Shown in pieces: positions 19,809 to 28,938 of a DNA stretch of 64,000 nucleotides (the stretch's first letter is position 1; each line of letters starts with the position of its first letter). Source of the stretch: Azospirillum lipoferum 4B. Its GTDB lineage: Bacteria; Pseudomonadota; Alphaproteobacteria; Azospirillales; Azospirillaceae. The notes beneath the pieces were generated by a model that was given only the letters and a program-made list of their open reading frames with translations, was not told the DNA's origin and made no database searches. The translations under genes were made by a program, and so were the position numbers. The stretch lies in contig NC_016622.1 of assembly GCF_000283655.1 (NCBI RefSeq), positions 124,001 to 188,000 of the forward strand, read 5' to 3'.

Positions 19809-21890
19809 ATGACCAAGGATGCGACGAACGGTGACGTGAGCGGCAGGTGGATGGAATGCCGGTGCGGCAGCCTGCCGGCCATCCGCATCCGCATCCTGGC
19901 GGGGCGCCGTCCGTCCGGCCTTGCGCCCGCTCTTCTGCGTATCCTGCTGGGCGCGACCCTGCTTTGGCTCTGCGCCTTGTGCGCTGCGTCCGCGGCGGAG
20001 CCGCCGGAGCCGCTGCGGCTGGAGGCGTCCACCGGAGGCGCCACGCTGGCCGGCCATTTCACCCGGCTGGTCGATCCCGAGCGCAAGCTGGACTTCGCCG
20101 ACATCCTGAAGGCCGACGCCGCCGGAGGCATGGAGCGGCTCAGCGATTTCCGCGGCGCCGGCCAGACCCGCGACATCCATTGGTACCGTTTCGATTTGCT
20201 GCGCGCACCCGGCGCCCCGGCGGACTGGATCCTGGAGATGGGCGAGGCCTATATCGACCATCTCGACCTGTTCATTCCCAGATCGATGGAACCGAAAACG
20301 GCAGCGGCGGACGGACGGCCGCAAAGTCCGGACGCCTACCGGCTGGTCCGGCTGGGCGACTTCGTTCCCTTCAGCCAGCGGCCGTTGAAGACGCGGTTGC
20401 ACGCCGTGAAACTGACCCTGCCGGAAGGGCGGGCGGTTTCGCTCTATCTGCGCGTCGATTCCATCAGCGCCATCCGTCTGTCGGCCCAGATGTGGACACC
20501 GGCCGCCTATGTCGGCCACCAGACGACGGACCTGCTGTTCCAGGGGCTGTTCCTCGGCGTTCTGGGCATCCTGACGCTGGGCTATGTCGCGCTGGGGCTG
20601 CTTCTGCGCGACGGGGCACTGCTGGCCTATACCGGCTATGTCGCCACCGTCCTCTGCTATTACCTGTTCGCCAACGGCATCGCCGCCGTCCTGCTGCCGG
20701 ACATGCCGGGATGGGCGATCAACATGATGGTGGGCAGCAGCGGCTTCCTGGGTTTCGCCGCGGCGCTGACCATGTGGGTCCATATCCTGGATCTGCGGAA
20801 CCGGGCGCCGTGGCTGCGCCGCTGTTACCAGGGGCTGGCGCTGCTGTCCCTGCTGATGCTGCCGACGACGGTGTCGCCGCTCTATGCCCTGACCAACCCG
20901 GTGGTGACGCTGTCGGCGCTGGTCGTGGTGGTGATCGCGCTGGTGCTGACCGCGCGCATGGCCTGGCTGAACCCCGGCGATCTCAGCCCGCGCTTCTATC
21001 TGGCCAGCACGCTGGTCTCGCTGGGCGGGCTGCTGCTGACGCAGATGTCACTGCGCGGCGTGTTGCCGGCCGACTTCGCCATCGCCGATCCCTATCAGAT
21101 ATCGTCCATGCTGGCGGTGCTGGTGTTGGGCGTCGGTCTGGCCCTGCGCATCGGCCGCCTGCAGTCGGAGCGGCTGCGCGCCCGCGAGGAATCGGCCTTC
21201 GCCACCAAGCGGGCGGAGGAGCAGCGCACCTTCGTCGCCATGCTGTCGCACGAGTTCCGCACCCCGCTCGCCTCCATCGACAGCGCGGCGCAGATGATCG
21301 AGCTGTCCGGGGCGGTCACGGCGCCGGCGGCGCTGACCCGGCTGGAGCGCATCCGCAACACCACCCGCAAGATGGTCGAACTGGTGGAGCTGTTCCTGTC
21401 CTCCGACGCGCTGGACCAGGGGGCGCTGGCGCTGAAGCCGGAAGCGGTGGCGCTGGGCCAGTTGATGGAGGAGGCGCTGGGCGGCCTGAGGGGAACGGAG
21501 GCGGAGGACCGGCTGGCGGTGACGGTGGAGATGCCGGACCGCCCGCTGCTGGTCGACGCGCCCTTCCTGGGGGTGGCGATCGGCAATCTCGTGCAGAACG
21601 CGCTGCGCTACTCGCCCCCGGAGGCACCGGTGCGGGTGACGGCCGGCCAGGATGCCGGGGAAATCGTCATCCGTGTCGCCGATCGCGGACCCGGCATGAG
21701 CCCTGACGAGGTGGAGCGGATCGGCTCGATCTATTTCCGCGCCTCCTCCTCGCGCGGGACCAAGGGCACCGGGCTGGGGCTCTATATGGCGAAGAAGATC
21801 GTCGCCGCCCATGGCGGCACCCTGACCGTGGATAGCACGCATGAGGACGGATCCGTCTTCACCATCAGATTGCCGCCATCGGTGTCATAG
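19809..21890 (+). CDS. 7TM-DISM sensor histidine kinase (first of tandem pair)
   Basis: A 693-residue membrane sensor kinase. After an N-terminal hydrophobic signal (about 42-62) comes a periplasmic 7TMR-DISM extracellular domain (about 70-225, with IHWYRFDLLRAPGAP and ADWILEMGEAYIDHLDLF). Seven membrane helices follow (about 235-440), then a coiled coil and a HisKA domain with phospho-acceptor His481 in SHEFRTPL. The HATPase domain has N-box NLVQNALRYS, DRGPGMSP and GTGLGLYMAKK. No receiver domain is attached and no response-regulator gene is adjacent, so the partner is unknown. DISM domains often sense carbohydrates. The start is uncertain: no clear ribosome site precedes 19809, and an in-frame ATG at 19851 is an alternative. 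A close paralog follows in tandem. Confidence 0.9.
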   Translation: MTKDATNGDVSGRWMECRCGSLPAIRIRILAGRRPSGLAPALLRILLGATLLWLCALCAASAAEPPEPLRLEASTGGATLAGHFTRLVDPERKLDFADILKADAAGGMERLSDFRGAGQTRDIHWYRFDLLRAPGAPADWILEMGEAYIDHLDLFIPRSMEPKTAAADGRPQSPDAYRLVRLGDFVPFSQRPLKTRLHAVKLTLPEGRAVSLYLRVDSISAIRLSAQMWTPAAYVGHQTTDLLFQGLFLGVLGILTLGYVALGLLLRDGALLAYTGYVATVLCYYLFANGIAAVLLPDMPGWAINMMVGSSGFLGFAAALTMWVHILDLRNRAPWLRRCYQGLALLSLLMLPTTVSPLYALTNPVVTLSALVVVVIALVLTARMAWLNPGDLSPRFYLASTLVSLGGLLLTQMSLRGVLPADFAIADPYQISSMLAVLVLGVGLALRIGRLQSERLRAREESAFATKRAEEQRTFVAMLSHEFRTPLASIDSAAQMIELSGAVTAPAALTRLERIRNTTRKMVELVELFLSSDALDQGALALKPEAVALGQLMEEALGGLRGTEAEDRLAVTVEMPDRPLLVDAPFLGVAIGNLVQNALRYSPPEAPVRVTAGQDAGEIVIRVADRGPGMSPDEVERIGSIYFRASSSRGTKGTGLGLYMAKKIVAAHGGTLTVDSTHEDGSVFTIRLPPSVS

Positions 21891-21891
21891 A

Positions 21892-21934
21892 GTGTGATCG
21901 CTTCAAGCGGAATCGCTTGAAGCGTGAATCACAC
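21892..21934. repeat. Long palindrome downstream of the first 7TM kinase
   Basis: GTGTGAT-CGCTTCAAGCG faces CGCTTGAAGCG-(TGA)-ATCACAC around a GAAT loop. The 11-bp inner stem is perfect. It starts two bases after the kinase stop and has no T-tract, so it resembles an intergenic repeat more than a simple terminator. Confidence 0.7.
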
Positions 21935-21950
21935 GGAAAACCATAAGCTT

Positions 21951-21990
21951 AGAGTCTGTCTGGTGCTTCAATAAGCACCAGACGGACTCT
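21951..21990. repeat. Second hairpin between the tandem kinases
   Basis: AGAGTCTGTCTGGTGCTT pairs with AAGCACCAGACGGACTCT across a CAAT loop: 18-bp arms with one mismatch. It lies 16 bp after the previous palindrome. The strength suggests an attenuating or terminating structure between the kinase genes, or a mobile repeat; there is no U-run on either strand. Confidence 0.7.
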
Positions 21991-22071
21991 AATCCGTGCA
22001 GCGCCGGCCCGCTGCGCCCGATCCTGCGCCTTTCGACTGGATGCTTCATACCGTAAGCTTAGGCGGAGACG

Positions 22072-24183
22072 ATGGAGGGGCCGAGCAGCATCGTGACTGG
22101 CAACCGATGGATGGTGCGGGCGGGGGGCCGGCTTGCCGTGGCATTCCGGTTCCTGCGGCTGGCTGCGCTGGCCCTGTGCCTGCCGGCCGTATTCGTGCCG
22201 GCGACGGCCTGGGCACAGGCCTGGGCGCAGGCACAACAGCCGGCGGCGGTGCAGACCGCCGAGCCGCTGCGGCTGACGGCCTCGACCGACAGGGCCACCC
22301 TTGCCGGGCATTTTGCCCGGCTGATCGACCGCGACCACAGTCTGGGTTTCGGCGACGTGCTGCGGGCCGATGCCGAGGGCCGTTTCGAACCGCAGACGAT
22401 CTTCCGCGGCGCCGGTCAGACCCCCGATGTCCATTGGTACCGGTTCGACCTGTTGCGCGAGCGCGGCGCGCCGGCCGGCTGGATCCTGGAACTGGGCGAG
22501 GCCTATATCGACCGGCTCGACCTGTATGTGCCCGATCCGGCCCTGTCCGGCGACGCGGCGGGCTACAGCCTCGTCCGCATGGGCGACTTCGTGCCGTTCA
22601 GCGAGCGCCCGCTGAAGACAAGGCTGCATGCCACGCAGCTGACCCTGCCTGAGGACAAGCCGATCTCCCTCTATCTTCGCGTCGAGTCGGTCAGTTCCAT
22701 CACGCTGCGGGCGTCGGTCTATGCCGTGCCGGCCTATGCCGGCTTCCAGATGACGAACCTGCTGTTCCAGGGGCTGTTCTTCGGCGTGCTGGCGATCCTG
22801 ACGCTGGGCTATGTCGCGCTGGGGCTGCTTCTGCGCGACGGGGCGCTGCTGGCCTTCACCGCCTATGTCGCGAGCGTCTTCACCTTCTATCTCTTTTCGA
22901 CCGGGGTGGCGGCGGTGCTGCTGCCCGACATGCCGGGCTGGCTGCAGAATCTGGTGGTCGGCAGCAGCGCCTTCCTCGGCATCGCCGCGGCGGTGTCGAT
23001 GTGGGACCGCATCCTCGACCTGCGGGTCCATTATCCGCGCCTGCACCGGATTTACGCGGTCATCCGCTGGCTGGCGATCCTGTCGGTCCCGACGGCGGTG
23101 TCATGGACCTATTCGATCACCAATCCGCTGCTCCTGCTGCTTGCCACGCTTTCGACATTGGTCGGGGCAATCCTGTCGATCCGGCAGGCGGTCAGGAATC
23201 CCGCCGACACCAGCGCGCGCTACTATGCCGCCAGCGGCCTGACGGCGATTTCCGGCAACACGCTGACCCAGTTCGTCGTGCGCGGCAGCCTGCCGACCGA
23301 CCTGCTGTTCGCCGACCCCTATCAGATCGCCGTCCTTGCCACGATGCTGTGCCTGGGCTCCGGTCTGGCGCTGCGCATCCGTGCCCTGCAGGTGGAGCGG
23401 GTGCGGGCGCAGGAGGAATCGGCCTTCGCCACCAAGCGGGCGGAGGAGCAGCGCACCTTCGTCGCCATGCTGTCGCACGAGTTCCGCACCCCGCTCGCCG
23501 CCATCCAGGGGGCGGCGCAGATGATCGAACTGTCGGGAGACGTGCAGACGCCGTCGATGCAGTCGCGCGTCCGCCGCATCGTGGAAACCACCCGGCGCAT
23601 GTCCGATCTGGTGGAGCTGTTCCTGTCGGCCGATGCGCTGGACCAGGGGGCGCTGGCGCTGAAACCGGAAACGGTGCCGCTCGACATGCTGATGGACGAG
23701 GCGCTGGATGGGCTGACCGGGGCCGACGGCGAATCGCGGCTGGTCGTGACGGTCGAGACGCCCGAGGGATTGCTGCGGGTCGACGTGCCGTTCCTGGGGG
23801 TGGCGGTCGCCAATCTGGTGCGCAACGCGCTGCGCTATTCCCAGCCCGGCACGCCGGTGCGGGTGGCGGCGGGTCTGTCGGGGCGCGATCTGGTCATCCG
23901 TGTCGCCGACCAGGGCCGCGGCATGACGCCGGAGGAGGTGGAGCGGATCGGCTCCATCTATTTCCGCGCATCTTCCTCGAAAGGCACGAAGGGGTCGGGG
24001 CTGGGGCTTTACATGACGCAGCGGATCGCCGCCGCCCATGGCGGCACCCTGGCGGTGGAAAGCGCGCCGGGCGTCGGTTCCGTCTTCACCATCCGGCTGC
24101 CGGGTGTCGGAGAGCCGGAAACCGCCGGGGCGGGGAAGGGCGTGGAGGCCGGCCCGCCGGCCGGACGGCTGCCGGTTCAGTAG
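22072..24183 (+). CDS. 7TM-DISM sensor histidine kinase (second of tandem pair)
   Basis: A 703-residue paralog of the preceding kinase with the same order: signal segment (about 20-45), DISM extracellular domain (about 60-215), seven helices (about 220-430), HisKA with His469 in SHEFRTPL, and HATPase with NLVRNALRYS, DQGRGMTP and GSGLGLYMTQR. It has a longer Gly/Pro-rich C-terminal tail (ETAGAGKGVEAGPPAGRLP). An 87-nt stretch (23413-23499) covering the phospho-acceptor is identical to 21186-21272 of the first gene, and a further 50-nt stretch in the membrane region is identical too. GGCGGAG precedes the ATG at 22072. Its last seven bases overlap the convergent flavoenzyme gene. Confidence 0.9.
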   Translation: MEGPSSIVTGNRWMVRAGGRLAVAFRFLRLAALALCLPAVFVPATAWAQAWAQAQQPAAVQTAEPLRLTASTDRATLAGHFARLIDRDHSLGFGDVLRADAEGRFEPQTIFRGAGQTPDVHWYRFDLLRERGAPAGWILELGEAYIDRLDLYVPDPALSGDAAGYSLVRMGDFVPFSERPLKTRLHATQLTLPEDKPISLYLRVESVSSITLRASVYAVPAYAGFQMTNLLFQGLFFGVLAILTLGYVALGLLLRDGALLAFTAYVASVFTFYLFSTGVAAVLLPDMPGWLQNLVVGSSAFLGIAAAVSMWDRILDLRVHYPRLHRIYAVIRWLAILSVPTAVSWTYSITNPLLLLLATLSTLVGAILSIRQAVRNPADTSARYYAASGLTAISGNTLTQFVVRGSLPTDLLFADPYQIAVLATMLCLGSGLALRIRALQVERVRAQEESAFATKRAEEQRTFVAMLSHEFRTPLAAIQGAAQMIELSGDVQTPSMQSRVRRIVETTRRMSDLVELFLSADALDQGALALKPETVPLDMLMDEALDGLTGADGESRLVVTVETPEGLLRVDVPFLGVAVANLVRNALRYSQPGTPVRVAAGLSGRDLVIRVADQGRGMTPEEVERIGSIYFRASSSKGTKGSGLGLYMTQRIAAAHGGTLAVESAPGVGSVFTIRLPGVGEPETAGAGKGVEAGPPAGRLPVQ

Positions 24184-24791
24184 AGCGACTGCGGGATCCG
24201 CTCCGCCAGCGAACGGTCGTAGGCGTCGCCGCCCTCGCGCCCGGCGCTGGCCTCCGCCAGCAGCGACCCCACCGACGGCAGGCTGGCACGCGGCACCTGC
24301 GCCGCCGGATCCCACAGGCGGGAGCGCAGCAGGGCGCGGGCGCACTGGAAGAACACCGTCTCGATGGAGACGACCAGCACCGATTTCGGCGCCTTGCCGT
24401 CGACGGCGAAGCTGTCGCACAGCGCAGGGTCGGTGTCGATCACCGCGCGGCCGTTGACGCGCAGAGTCTCGTTCAGCCCCGGCACCAGGAACAACAGCCC
24501 GACGCGCGGGTCGGCCAGGATGTTGCGCAGGCTGTCGATGCGGTTGTTGCCGCGGCGGTCGGGGATCAGCAAGGTGCGGTCGTCGGCCACCCGGACGAAG
24601 CCCGGCTCGTCGCCGCGCGGCGAGGCATCCAGCCCGCCCGGCCCGCCGGTGGCGAGAACGAAGAAGGGCGACGCTTCGATCAGCGCGCGGTAGCCGGGGG
24701 TCAGCGCCGGCACCTCCTTGGCGATGGAGGCGGCGACCGCGTCGCCATAAAGGGATTCCAGCGTGGCGAGATCGGTGACGGGGCGGCTCAT
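24177..24791 (-). CDS. Pyridoxamine 5'-phosphate oxidase family flavoprotein
   Basis: A 204-residue FMN-binding split-barrel protein. The core FFVLATGGPGGLDASPRGDEPGFV (about residues 43-66), followed by LLIPDRRGNNRIDSLRNI and VGLLFLVPGLNETLRVNGRA, matches the PPOX-class family of about 200 residues (MSMEG_1061 or DR_2398 type). These bind FMN or related flavins and reduce unidentified substrates; true PdxH activity is unlikely because the pyridoxal-binding C-terminal motif is not seen. Its start at 24791 overlaps the DinB stop by ATGA, so the two are translationally coupled. It is convergent with the second kinase, overlapping by seven bases. Confidence 0.87.
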   Translation of the reverse strand: MSRPVTDLATLESLYGDAVAASIAKEVPALTPGYRALIEASPFFVLATGGPGGLDASPRGDEPGFVRVADDRTLLIPDRRGNNRIDSLRNILADPRVGLLFLVPGLNETLRVNGRAVIDTDPALCDSFAVDGKAPKSVLVVSIETVFFQCARALLRSRLWDPAAQVPRASLPSVGSLLAEASAGREGGDAYDRSLAERIPQSLY

Positions 24792-25288
24792 TTCGGCTCC
24801 AGCAGGAAATAGACGAAGTCGATGGAGGGAGCCTCCAGTCCGAACTGGCTCAGCAGGCCGTGCGCCTGCCCGCGATGGTGGGTCTGGTGGTTGAAGACGT
24901 GGGTCAGCACCTGGGCGAAGGGCAGCTCGTGGGGCGTGCCGGCCATGCTGCGGTAGGAGAGGACCGACTCGAACCGCTCATCCGCGGTGGCGGCCAGCAC
25001 GCGCAGGATGCGCTCGTCCTCCGCCTCGCGGGCGGCGCGCAAGTCCGCGAAGTCGTCGAACAGGATCTCGTCGAGCGACGACGGCTTCGGCCCGGCCCCT
25101 TCGATCCGCTCCAGCCACACCCGGTCGGCGACCAGGATGTGGTTCAGCGTGCCGCGGACCGAGCGGAAGAAGGCGCCGCGGTCCTCGCGGAACTGCGCGT
25201 CGGACAGCTGCGACGCGACTTCGTAAAGGCGGCGGTTGGCCCAGCTGTTGTAGCGGGCGAGGGTCTCGAAATGCGGCTTGGGGTCCAT
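24788..25288 (-). CDS. DinB family protein
   Basis: A 166-residue four-helix-bundle protein of the DinB/YfiT superfamily. The putative metal-binding triad is visible: histidine in TLNHILVADRVWLERIEG (about residue 47) and HVFNHQTHHRGQAH (about 130-143). In some relatives these bind nickel or zinc and catalyse mycothiol- or bacillithiol-dependent transfer; the activity here is unknown. This is not DNA polymerase IV, despite the name. The ATG at 25288 (MDPKPHFETLARYNSW) matches the family N-terminus. It is the first gene of a two-gene unit with the flavoprotein, which begins in its stop codon. Confidence 0.9.
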   Translation of the reverse strand: MDPKPHFETLARYNSWANRRLYEVASQLSDAQFREDRGAFFRSVRGTLNHILVADRVWLERIEGAGPKPSSLDEILFDDFADLRAAREAEDERILRVLAATADERFESVLSYRSMAGTPHELPFAQVLTHVFNHQTHHRGQAHGLLSQFGLEAPSIDFVYFLLEPK

Positions 25289-25309
25289 GGGGGGCCTTTG
25301 GCGTTGAGT

Positions 25310-25475
25310 ACATGCCCTCTCCCGTCCCGGGAGAGGGAGGGGACCCGCGCCGAAGGCGTGGGGAGGGTGAGGGGGAGGGCAAGAATCCCGAACCGCATGG
25401 CTTCGTGCCTCACCCCTCACCCTTCCCATGCTCCGCATGGGCCCCTTCCCTCTCCCGGGGCGGGAGAGGGAGGAT
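25310..25475. repeat. Paired CCCTCTCCC/GGGAGAGGG intergenic repeats
   Basis: Two hairpins, ccctctccc-gtc-ccgggagaggga near 25315 and ccctctccc-ggggc-gggagaggga near 25452, bracket a stretch with smaller palindromes (catgctccgcatg). It separates ftsK from the DinB gene, both on the minus strand. It belongs to the same dispersed intergenic family as the elements at 2963, 14276, 60289 and 63698. Confidence 0.6.
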
Positions 25476-25478
25476 TGG

Positions 25479-27416
25479 TCACACGCCTGCGCGCTTGGCC
25501 GACAGGCCGGCGTGGGACAGCAGGACTTCGCGCTTGCCCTGGTGGTTGGCCGGGCCGACGACGCGTTCGGTCTCCATCCGCTCGACCAGGCGGGCGGCGC
25601 GGTTGTAGCCGATCTGCAGCTGGCGCTGGATGAAGCTGACCGACACCTTGCCCTCGCGCACCACGAGGTTGACCGCCTGCATGTAGAGGTCGTCGCCGGT
25701 CGCGCCCGAACCGCCCTCCTCGTCCTCCACCGCGGCGGCTTCCTCCTCCTCCTCGGTGATGGCGGTGACGTAGTTGGGGGCGCCCTGCGCCTTGACGTAC
25801 TGGACGATCTCCTCGACCTCCGAATCGGAGACGAAGGGGCCGTGGACGCGGGTGATGCGGCCGCCGCCCTGCATGTAGAGCATGTCGCCCTGGCCCAGCA
25901 GCTGCTCCGCCCCGGCTTCGCCCAGGATGGTGCGGCTGTCGATCTTGCTGGTGACCTGGAAGCTGATGCGGGTCGGGAAGTTGGCCTTGATCGTGCCGGT
26001 GATGACGTCGACCGAGGGGCGCTGCGTCGCCATGATCAGGTGGATACCGGCGGCGCGGGCCATCTGGGCGAGGCGCTGGATCGCCGCCTCGATCTCCTTG
26101 CCGGCGACCAGCATCAGGTCGGCCATCTCGTCGACGATGACGACGATGTAGGGCAGCGGCGTCGGCTCCGACGGAGTCAGGTCGAAGACATTCTCCGGCT
26201 CGCCCGGCGCCGGGGCGCGGCGCGGCATCTTCTCGCCGGCGGCGATCATCTCCGCCATGCGGGCGTTGTAGCCCTCGATGTTGCGCACGCCCAGCTTGGA
26301 CATCGCCTCGTAGCGGCTTTCCATCTCGCGCACGGCCCAGCGCAGCGCCACCACCGCCTTCTTGGGATCGGTGACGACGGGGGTCAGCAGATGCGGGATG
26401 CCGTCATAGACCGACAGCTCCAGCATCTTGGGATCGACCATGATGAAGCGGCAGCGCTCCGGCGGCAGCCGGTAGAGCAGCGACAGGATCATCGTGTTGA
26501 TCGCCACCGACTTGCCCGAACCGGTGGTGCCGGCGACCAGCAGATGCGGCATGCGGGCGAGGTCGGCCACCACCGGCTCGCCGCTGATGTCCTTGCCGAG
26601 CGCGATGGCGAGCTGGGCCGTGGTGTTGCGGAAGGCGTCGTGGTCGAAGCTTTCGCGCAAGTAAACCATCTCGCGCACCGGGTTCGGCAGCTCGACGCCG
26701 ATGACGCTGCGGCCGGGGACGATGGCGATGCGGGCGGTCACCACGCTCATCGAACGGGCGATGTCGTCGGTCAGGTTGATGACGGTGGCCGACTTGGTGC
26801 CGGGCGCCGGCTCGAACTCGTAGAGGGTGACGACCGGGCCGGGACGCACGTCCATGATCTCGCCGCGGACGCGGAAGTTCTTCAGGACGGTTTCCAGCAT
26901 CCGGGCGTTGCGGGCCAGCACCGATTCGTCATGCTGCTGCACCGGGCGCGGCGGCGGGGTCTGCAGAAGCGAGACGGTCGGCAGCGAATAGACCGCAGGA
27001 TAGTCCACCGGGCCGGTGGCGGTGGGCGCGGCCTGCGGTGCGGCAGGCGCGGGCGCGCGGGGGCTTGCCGCGTCCGGCGCCGGCGCAGCCTCGCACGGGG
27101 GCGCGGCAGGCGAGGCGGCGGGCGAATCGGCCTCCGCCGGGTCGCGCGCCTCATAGGCCCATTCGACGCCGGAGAGGAAGGCGAAACCGGCGACCACCGC
27201 CAGCGCCTCGTCCGACAGGTTGGTGGAATAGACGGTGCCGGCGCGCGGGGTGCCGGGCAGAACCTCCACATCCCACATCACGCGGCCGTCGGGGCGCGGG
27301 TTGGGGACGAGGTTGAAGGGGCGGCCGTTCAGCGCGCACCACAGATTGAACTCGTCGGCGGTCACCACGCCCGCCTGGGTGGGCGGGGCGGCGAGATGCG
27401 GCATACGCGGAGTCAT
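25479..27416 (-). CDS. FtsK/SpoIIIE-type DNA translocase without membrane domain
   Basis: A 645-residue soluble relative of FtsK. An N-terminal region of about 90 residues (with FNLWCALNGRPFNLVP) precedes an Ala/Pro-rich linker (95-145). The alpha domain begins at about 160. The RecA-like motor has Walker A GTTGSGKS and Walker B YIVVIVDEMADLM. A C-terminal gamma winged helix (about 585-640, with FIQRQLQIGYNRAARLVERM) is present, as in proteins that read KOPS/SRS polarity sequences. No membrane helices occur, unlike septal FtsK with its four-helix anchor, so this is probably a second, cytoplasmic translocase comparable to Bacillus SftA. Its start overlaps the stop of the upstream PAS gene (ATGA). 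Confidence 0.9.
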   Translation of the reverse strand: MTPRMPHLAAPPTQAGVVTADEFNLWCALNGRPFNLVPNPRPDGRVMWDVEVLPGTPRAGTVYSTNLSDEALAVVAGFAFLSGVEWAYEARDPAEADSPAASPAAPPCEAAPAPDAASPRAPAPAAPQAAPTATGPVDYPAVYSLPTVSLLQTPPPRPVQQHDESVLARNARMLETVLKNFRVRGEIMDVRPGPVVTLYEFEPAPGTKSATVINLTDDIARSMSVVTARIAIVPGRSVIGVELPNPVREMVYLRESFDHDAFRNTTAQLAIALGKDISGEPVVADLARMPHLLVAGTTGSGKSVAINTMILSLLYRLPPERCRFIMVDPKMLELSVYDGIPHLLTPVVTDPKKAVVALRWAVREMESRYEAMSKLGVRNIEGYNARMAEMIAAGEKMPRRAPAPGEPENVFDLTPSEPTPLPYIVVIVDEMADLMLVAGKEIEAAIQRLAQMARAAGIHLIMATQRPSVDVITGTIKANFPTRISFQVTSKIDSRTILGEAGAEQLLGQGDMLYMQGGGRITRVHGPFVSDSEVEEIVQYVKAQGAPNYVTAITEEEEEAAAVEDEEGGSGATGDDLYMQAVNLVVREGKVSVSFIQRQLQIGYNRAARLVERMETERVVGPANHQGKREVLLSHAGLSAKRAGV

Positions 27417-27946
27417 GCCGAGGCTCCCGGCTTCTGAACGGTGAGGGGGACTGGACCGGAGGAGGAGCCTCCTGGCAGAGGCGGGCGCGCCGCCAACTCA
27501 CGCGGCGTCATCTCGTAGGCGGCGACCAGCAGCTTGTCGATGCCGACTCCGTCGCTGGACATCGGCAGCACCAGACGTTCGAAGCTGCGGCTGCGGCCGC
27601 CGAAGACGGCGGTGTGGACACGGGCGACGGGCAGCCGTTCGCGGCGCACCGTCTCGTATTCCGGCTGCAGCACCGCGCGCTGCTCCGGCGGCAGATCGTC
27701 CAGCGTGGCGCCCAGGCGCGACTGGCCGAAGGCCGCGACCAGCGCCTTTCCATAATAGGAATAGACGAAGGTGCCGGATTCCTCCCCGATCACCTCGAAC
27801 ACGACGATGTTGTCCTTCCACGGCCGCAGGTCGGCCGGGGAGATGCTGCTGGGGACCGGCGGCCGGCCGGCGACGGATTTGGTGAGCCAGAATTCGAGCA
27901 GGCCGCTGAGGGACGGCGTCGCCAGCTCGGTTCTTTCCTTGGTCAT
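27413..27946 (-). CDS. PAS domain-containing protein (PAS_5 type)
   Basis: A 177-residue protein consisting of one PAS_5-like domain (PF07310): LLEFWLTKSVAGRPPVPSSI (about 16-35) then VFEVIGEESGTFVYSYYGKALVAAFGQ and FERLVLPMSSDG. The tail is Pro/Gly-rich. There is no output domain. Such single-domain PAS proteins are abundant in Azospirillum-like genomes, and their ligands are unknown. The stop overlaps the ATG of the FtsK-like gene, so the two proteins are made from one message with coupled translation; a functional link to DNA translocation is possible but unproven. Start ATG 27946 (MTKERTELATPS) has AAAGAA-type purines upstream. Confidence 0.82.
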   Translation of the reverse strand: MTKERTELATPSLSGLLEFWLTKSVAGRPPVPSSISPADLRPWKDNIVVFEVIGEESGTFVYSYYGKALVAAFGQSRLGATLDDLPPEQRAVLQPEYETVRRERLPVARVHTAVFGGRSRSFERLVLPMSSDGVGIDKLLVAAYEMTPRELAARPPLPGGSSSGPVPLTVQKPGASA

Positions 27947-28114
27947 GACAATCGCAGCTGGACGGGCGGCGCTCCCGCGGGGGTAACGCCGCCGGAGCTT
28001 TCAAGAGCCGCCGGAACCATACCCGCAAGGGCCGGTTCGGCGCAACCGCAAGGGCCAGGCCCGGCGGGTGCGCCGAAATCCGGCTTTTACCCGCCGGCTT
28101 TTACCCGCGCTTCA

Positions 28115-28756
28115 TCACGCGGCGCAGGTGACGCCCGTGCCGCCCAGCCCGCAATAGCCGTTGGGATTCTTGGCGAGATACTGCTGGTGGTAGGCTTCGG
28201 CGAAGTAGAAGGGCGGCGCCTCGCGGATCTCGGTGGTGATCGGGCCGTAGCCGGCCTGGGCCAGCCGCTCCTGATAGGCGGCAAGCGTCGCCTCCGCCGC
28301 CGCCGTCTGGGCGGGGCTGTGGGTGTAGACGGCCGAGCGGTACTGGGTGCCGACATCGTTGCCCTGGCGCATGCCCTGGGTCGGGTCGTGCGATTCCCAG
28401 AAGACGCGCAGCAGGTCCTCGGCCGTCACCATGGCCGGGTCATAGACGACGCGCACCGCCTCGGTGTGGCCGGTGCGGCCGGAGCAGACCTCCTCATAGG
28501 TCGGGTTCGGGGTGTAGCCGCCCTGATAGCCGACGGCGGTCACCCAGACGCCGGGAACCTGCCAGAACTTGCGCTCCGCCCCCCAGAAACAGCCGAGCCC
28601 GAGGTCGATGACCTCCAGTCCGGGCGGGTAGGGTGGGGCGAGGCGGTGGCCGTTGACGTGATGCTTGTCGGGCACCGGAACGGGTTGGCTGCGGCCGGGC
28701 AGCGCCTCCTCCGGCGTCGGCAGCGTCGGCGGCTTGCGCATGAAATGCCCCAGCAT
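28115..28756 (-). CDS. msrA: Peptide methionine sulfoxide reductase MsrA
   Basis: A 213-residue MsrA that reduces methionine-S-sulfoxide in proteins, close in length to E. coli MsrA. The catalytic cysteine is in [14 protein letters not shown] (about residue 56), and resolving cysteines near the C-terminus ([13 protein letters not shown]) fit a thioredoxin-recycled enzyme. The substrate-pocket segment [20 protein letters not shown] is intact. I chose ATG 28756 because GGGAG lies ten bases upstream; an in-frame ATG at 28771 has no comparable site. No msrB is adjacent. The gene is divergent from the sigma-1.1-like protein gene. Confidence 0.97.
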   Translation of the reverse strand: MLGHFMRKPPTLPTPEEALPGRSQPVPVPDKHHVNGHRLAPPYPPGLEVIDLGLGCFWGAERKFWQVPGVWVTAVGYQGGYTPNPTYEEVCSGRTGHTEAVRVVYDPAMVTAEDLLRVFWESHDPTQGMRQGNDVGTQYRSAVYTHSPAQTAAAEATLAAYQERLAQAGYGPITTEIREAPPFYFAEAYHQQYLAKNPNGYCGLGGTGVTCAA

Positions 28757-28938
28757 GGTCGGGTCTCCCATCAGTAGCGATCCGTTGGAGGAACCCCTTA
28801 TGTCGGGTCACGGCCCGGCCGCGGCAAGATGGCGCAGGGGTGGCTGTCCGCGCCTGTCCGTCGGTTTTCGGGGACCTTCGGGCGTTTCCCTGTGTTTGAC
28901 CCTGTGAGCCAGGAGGAACTTGAGAAAGGAGAGTCATC

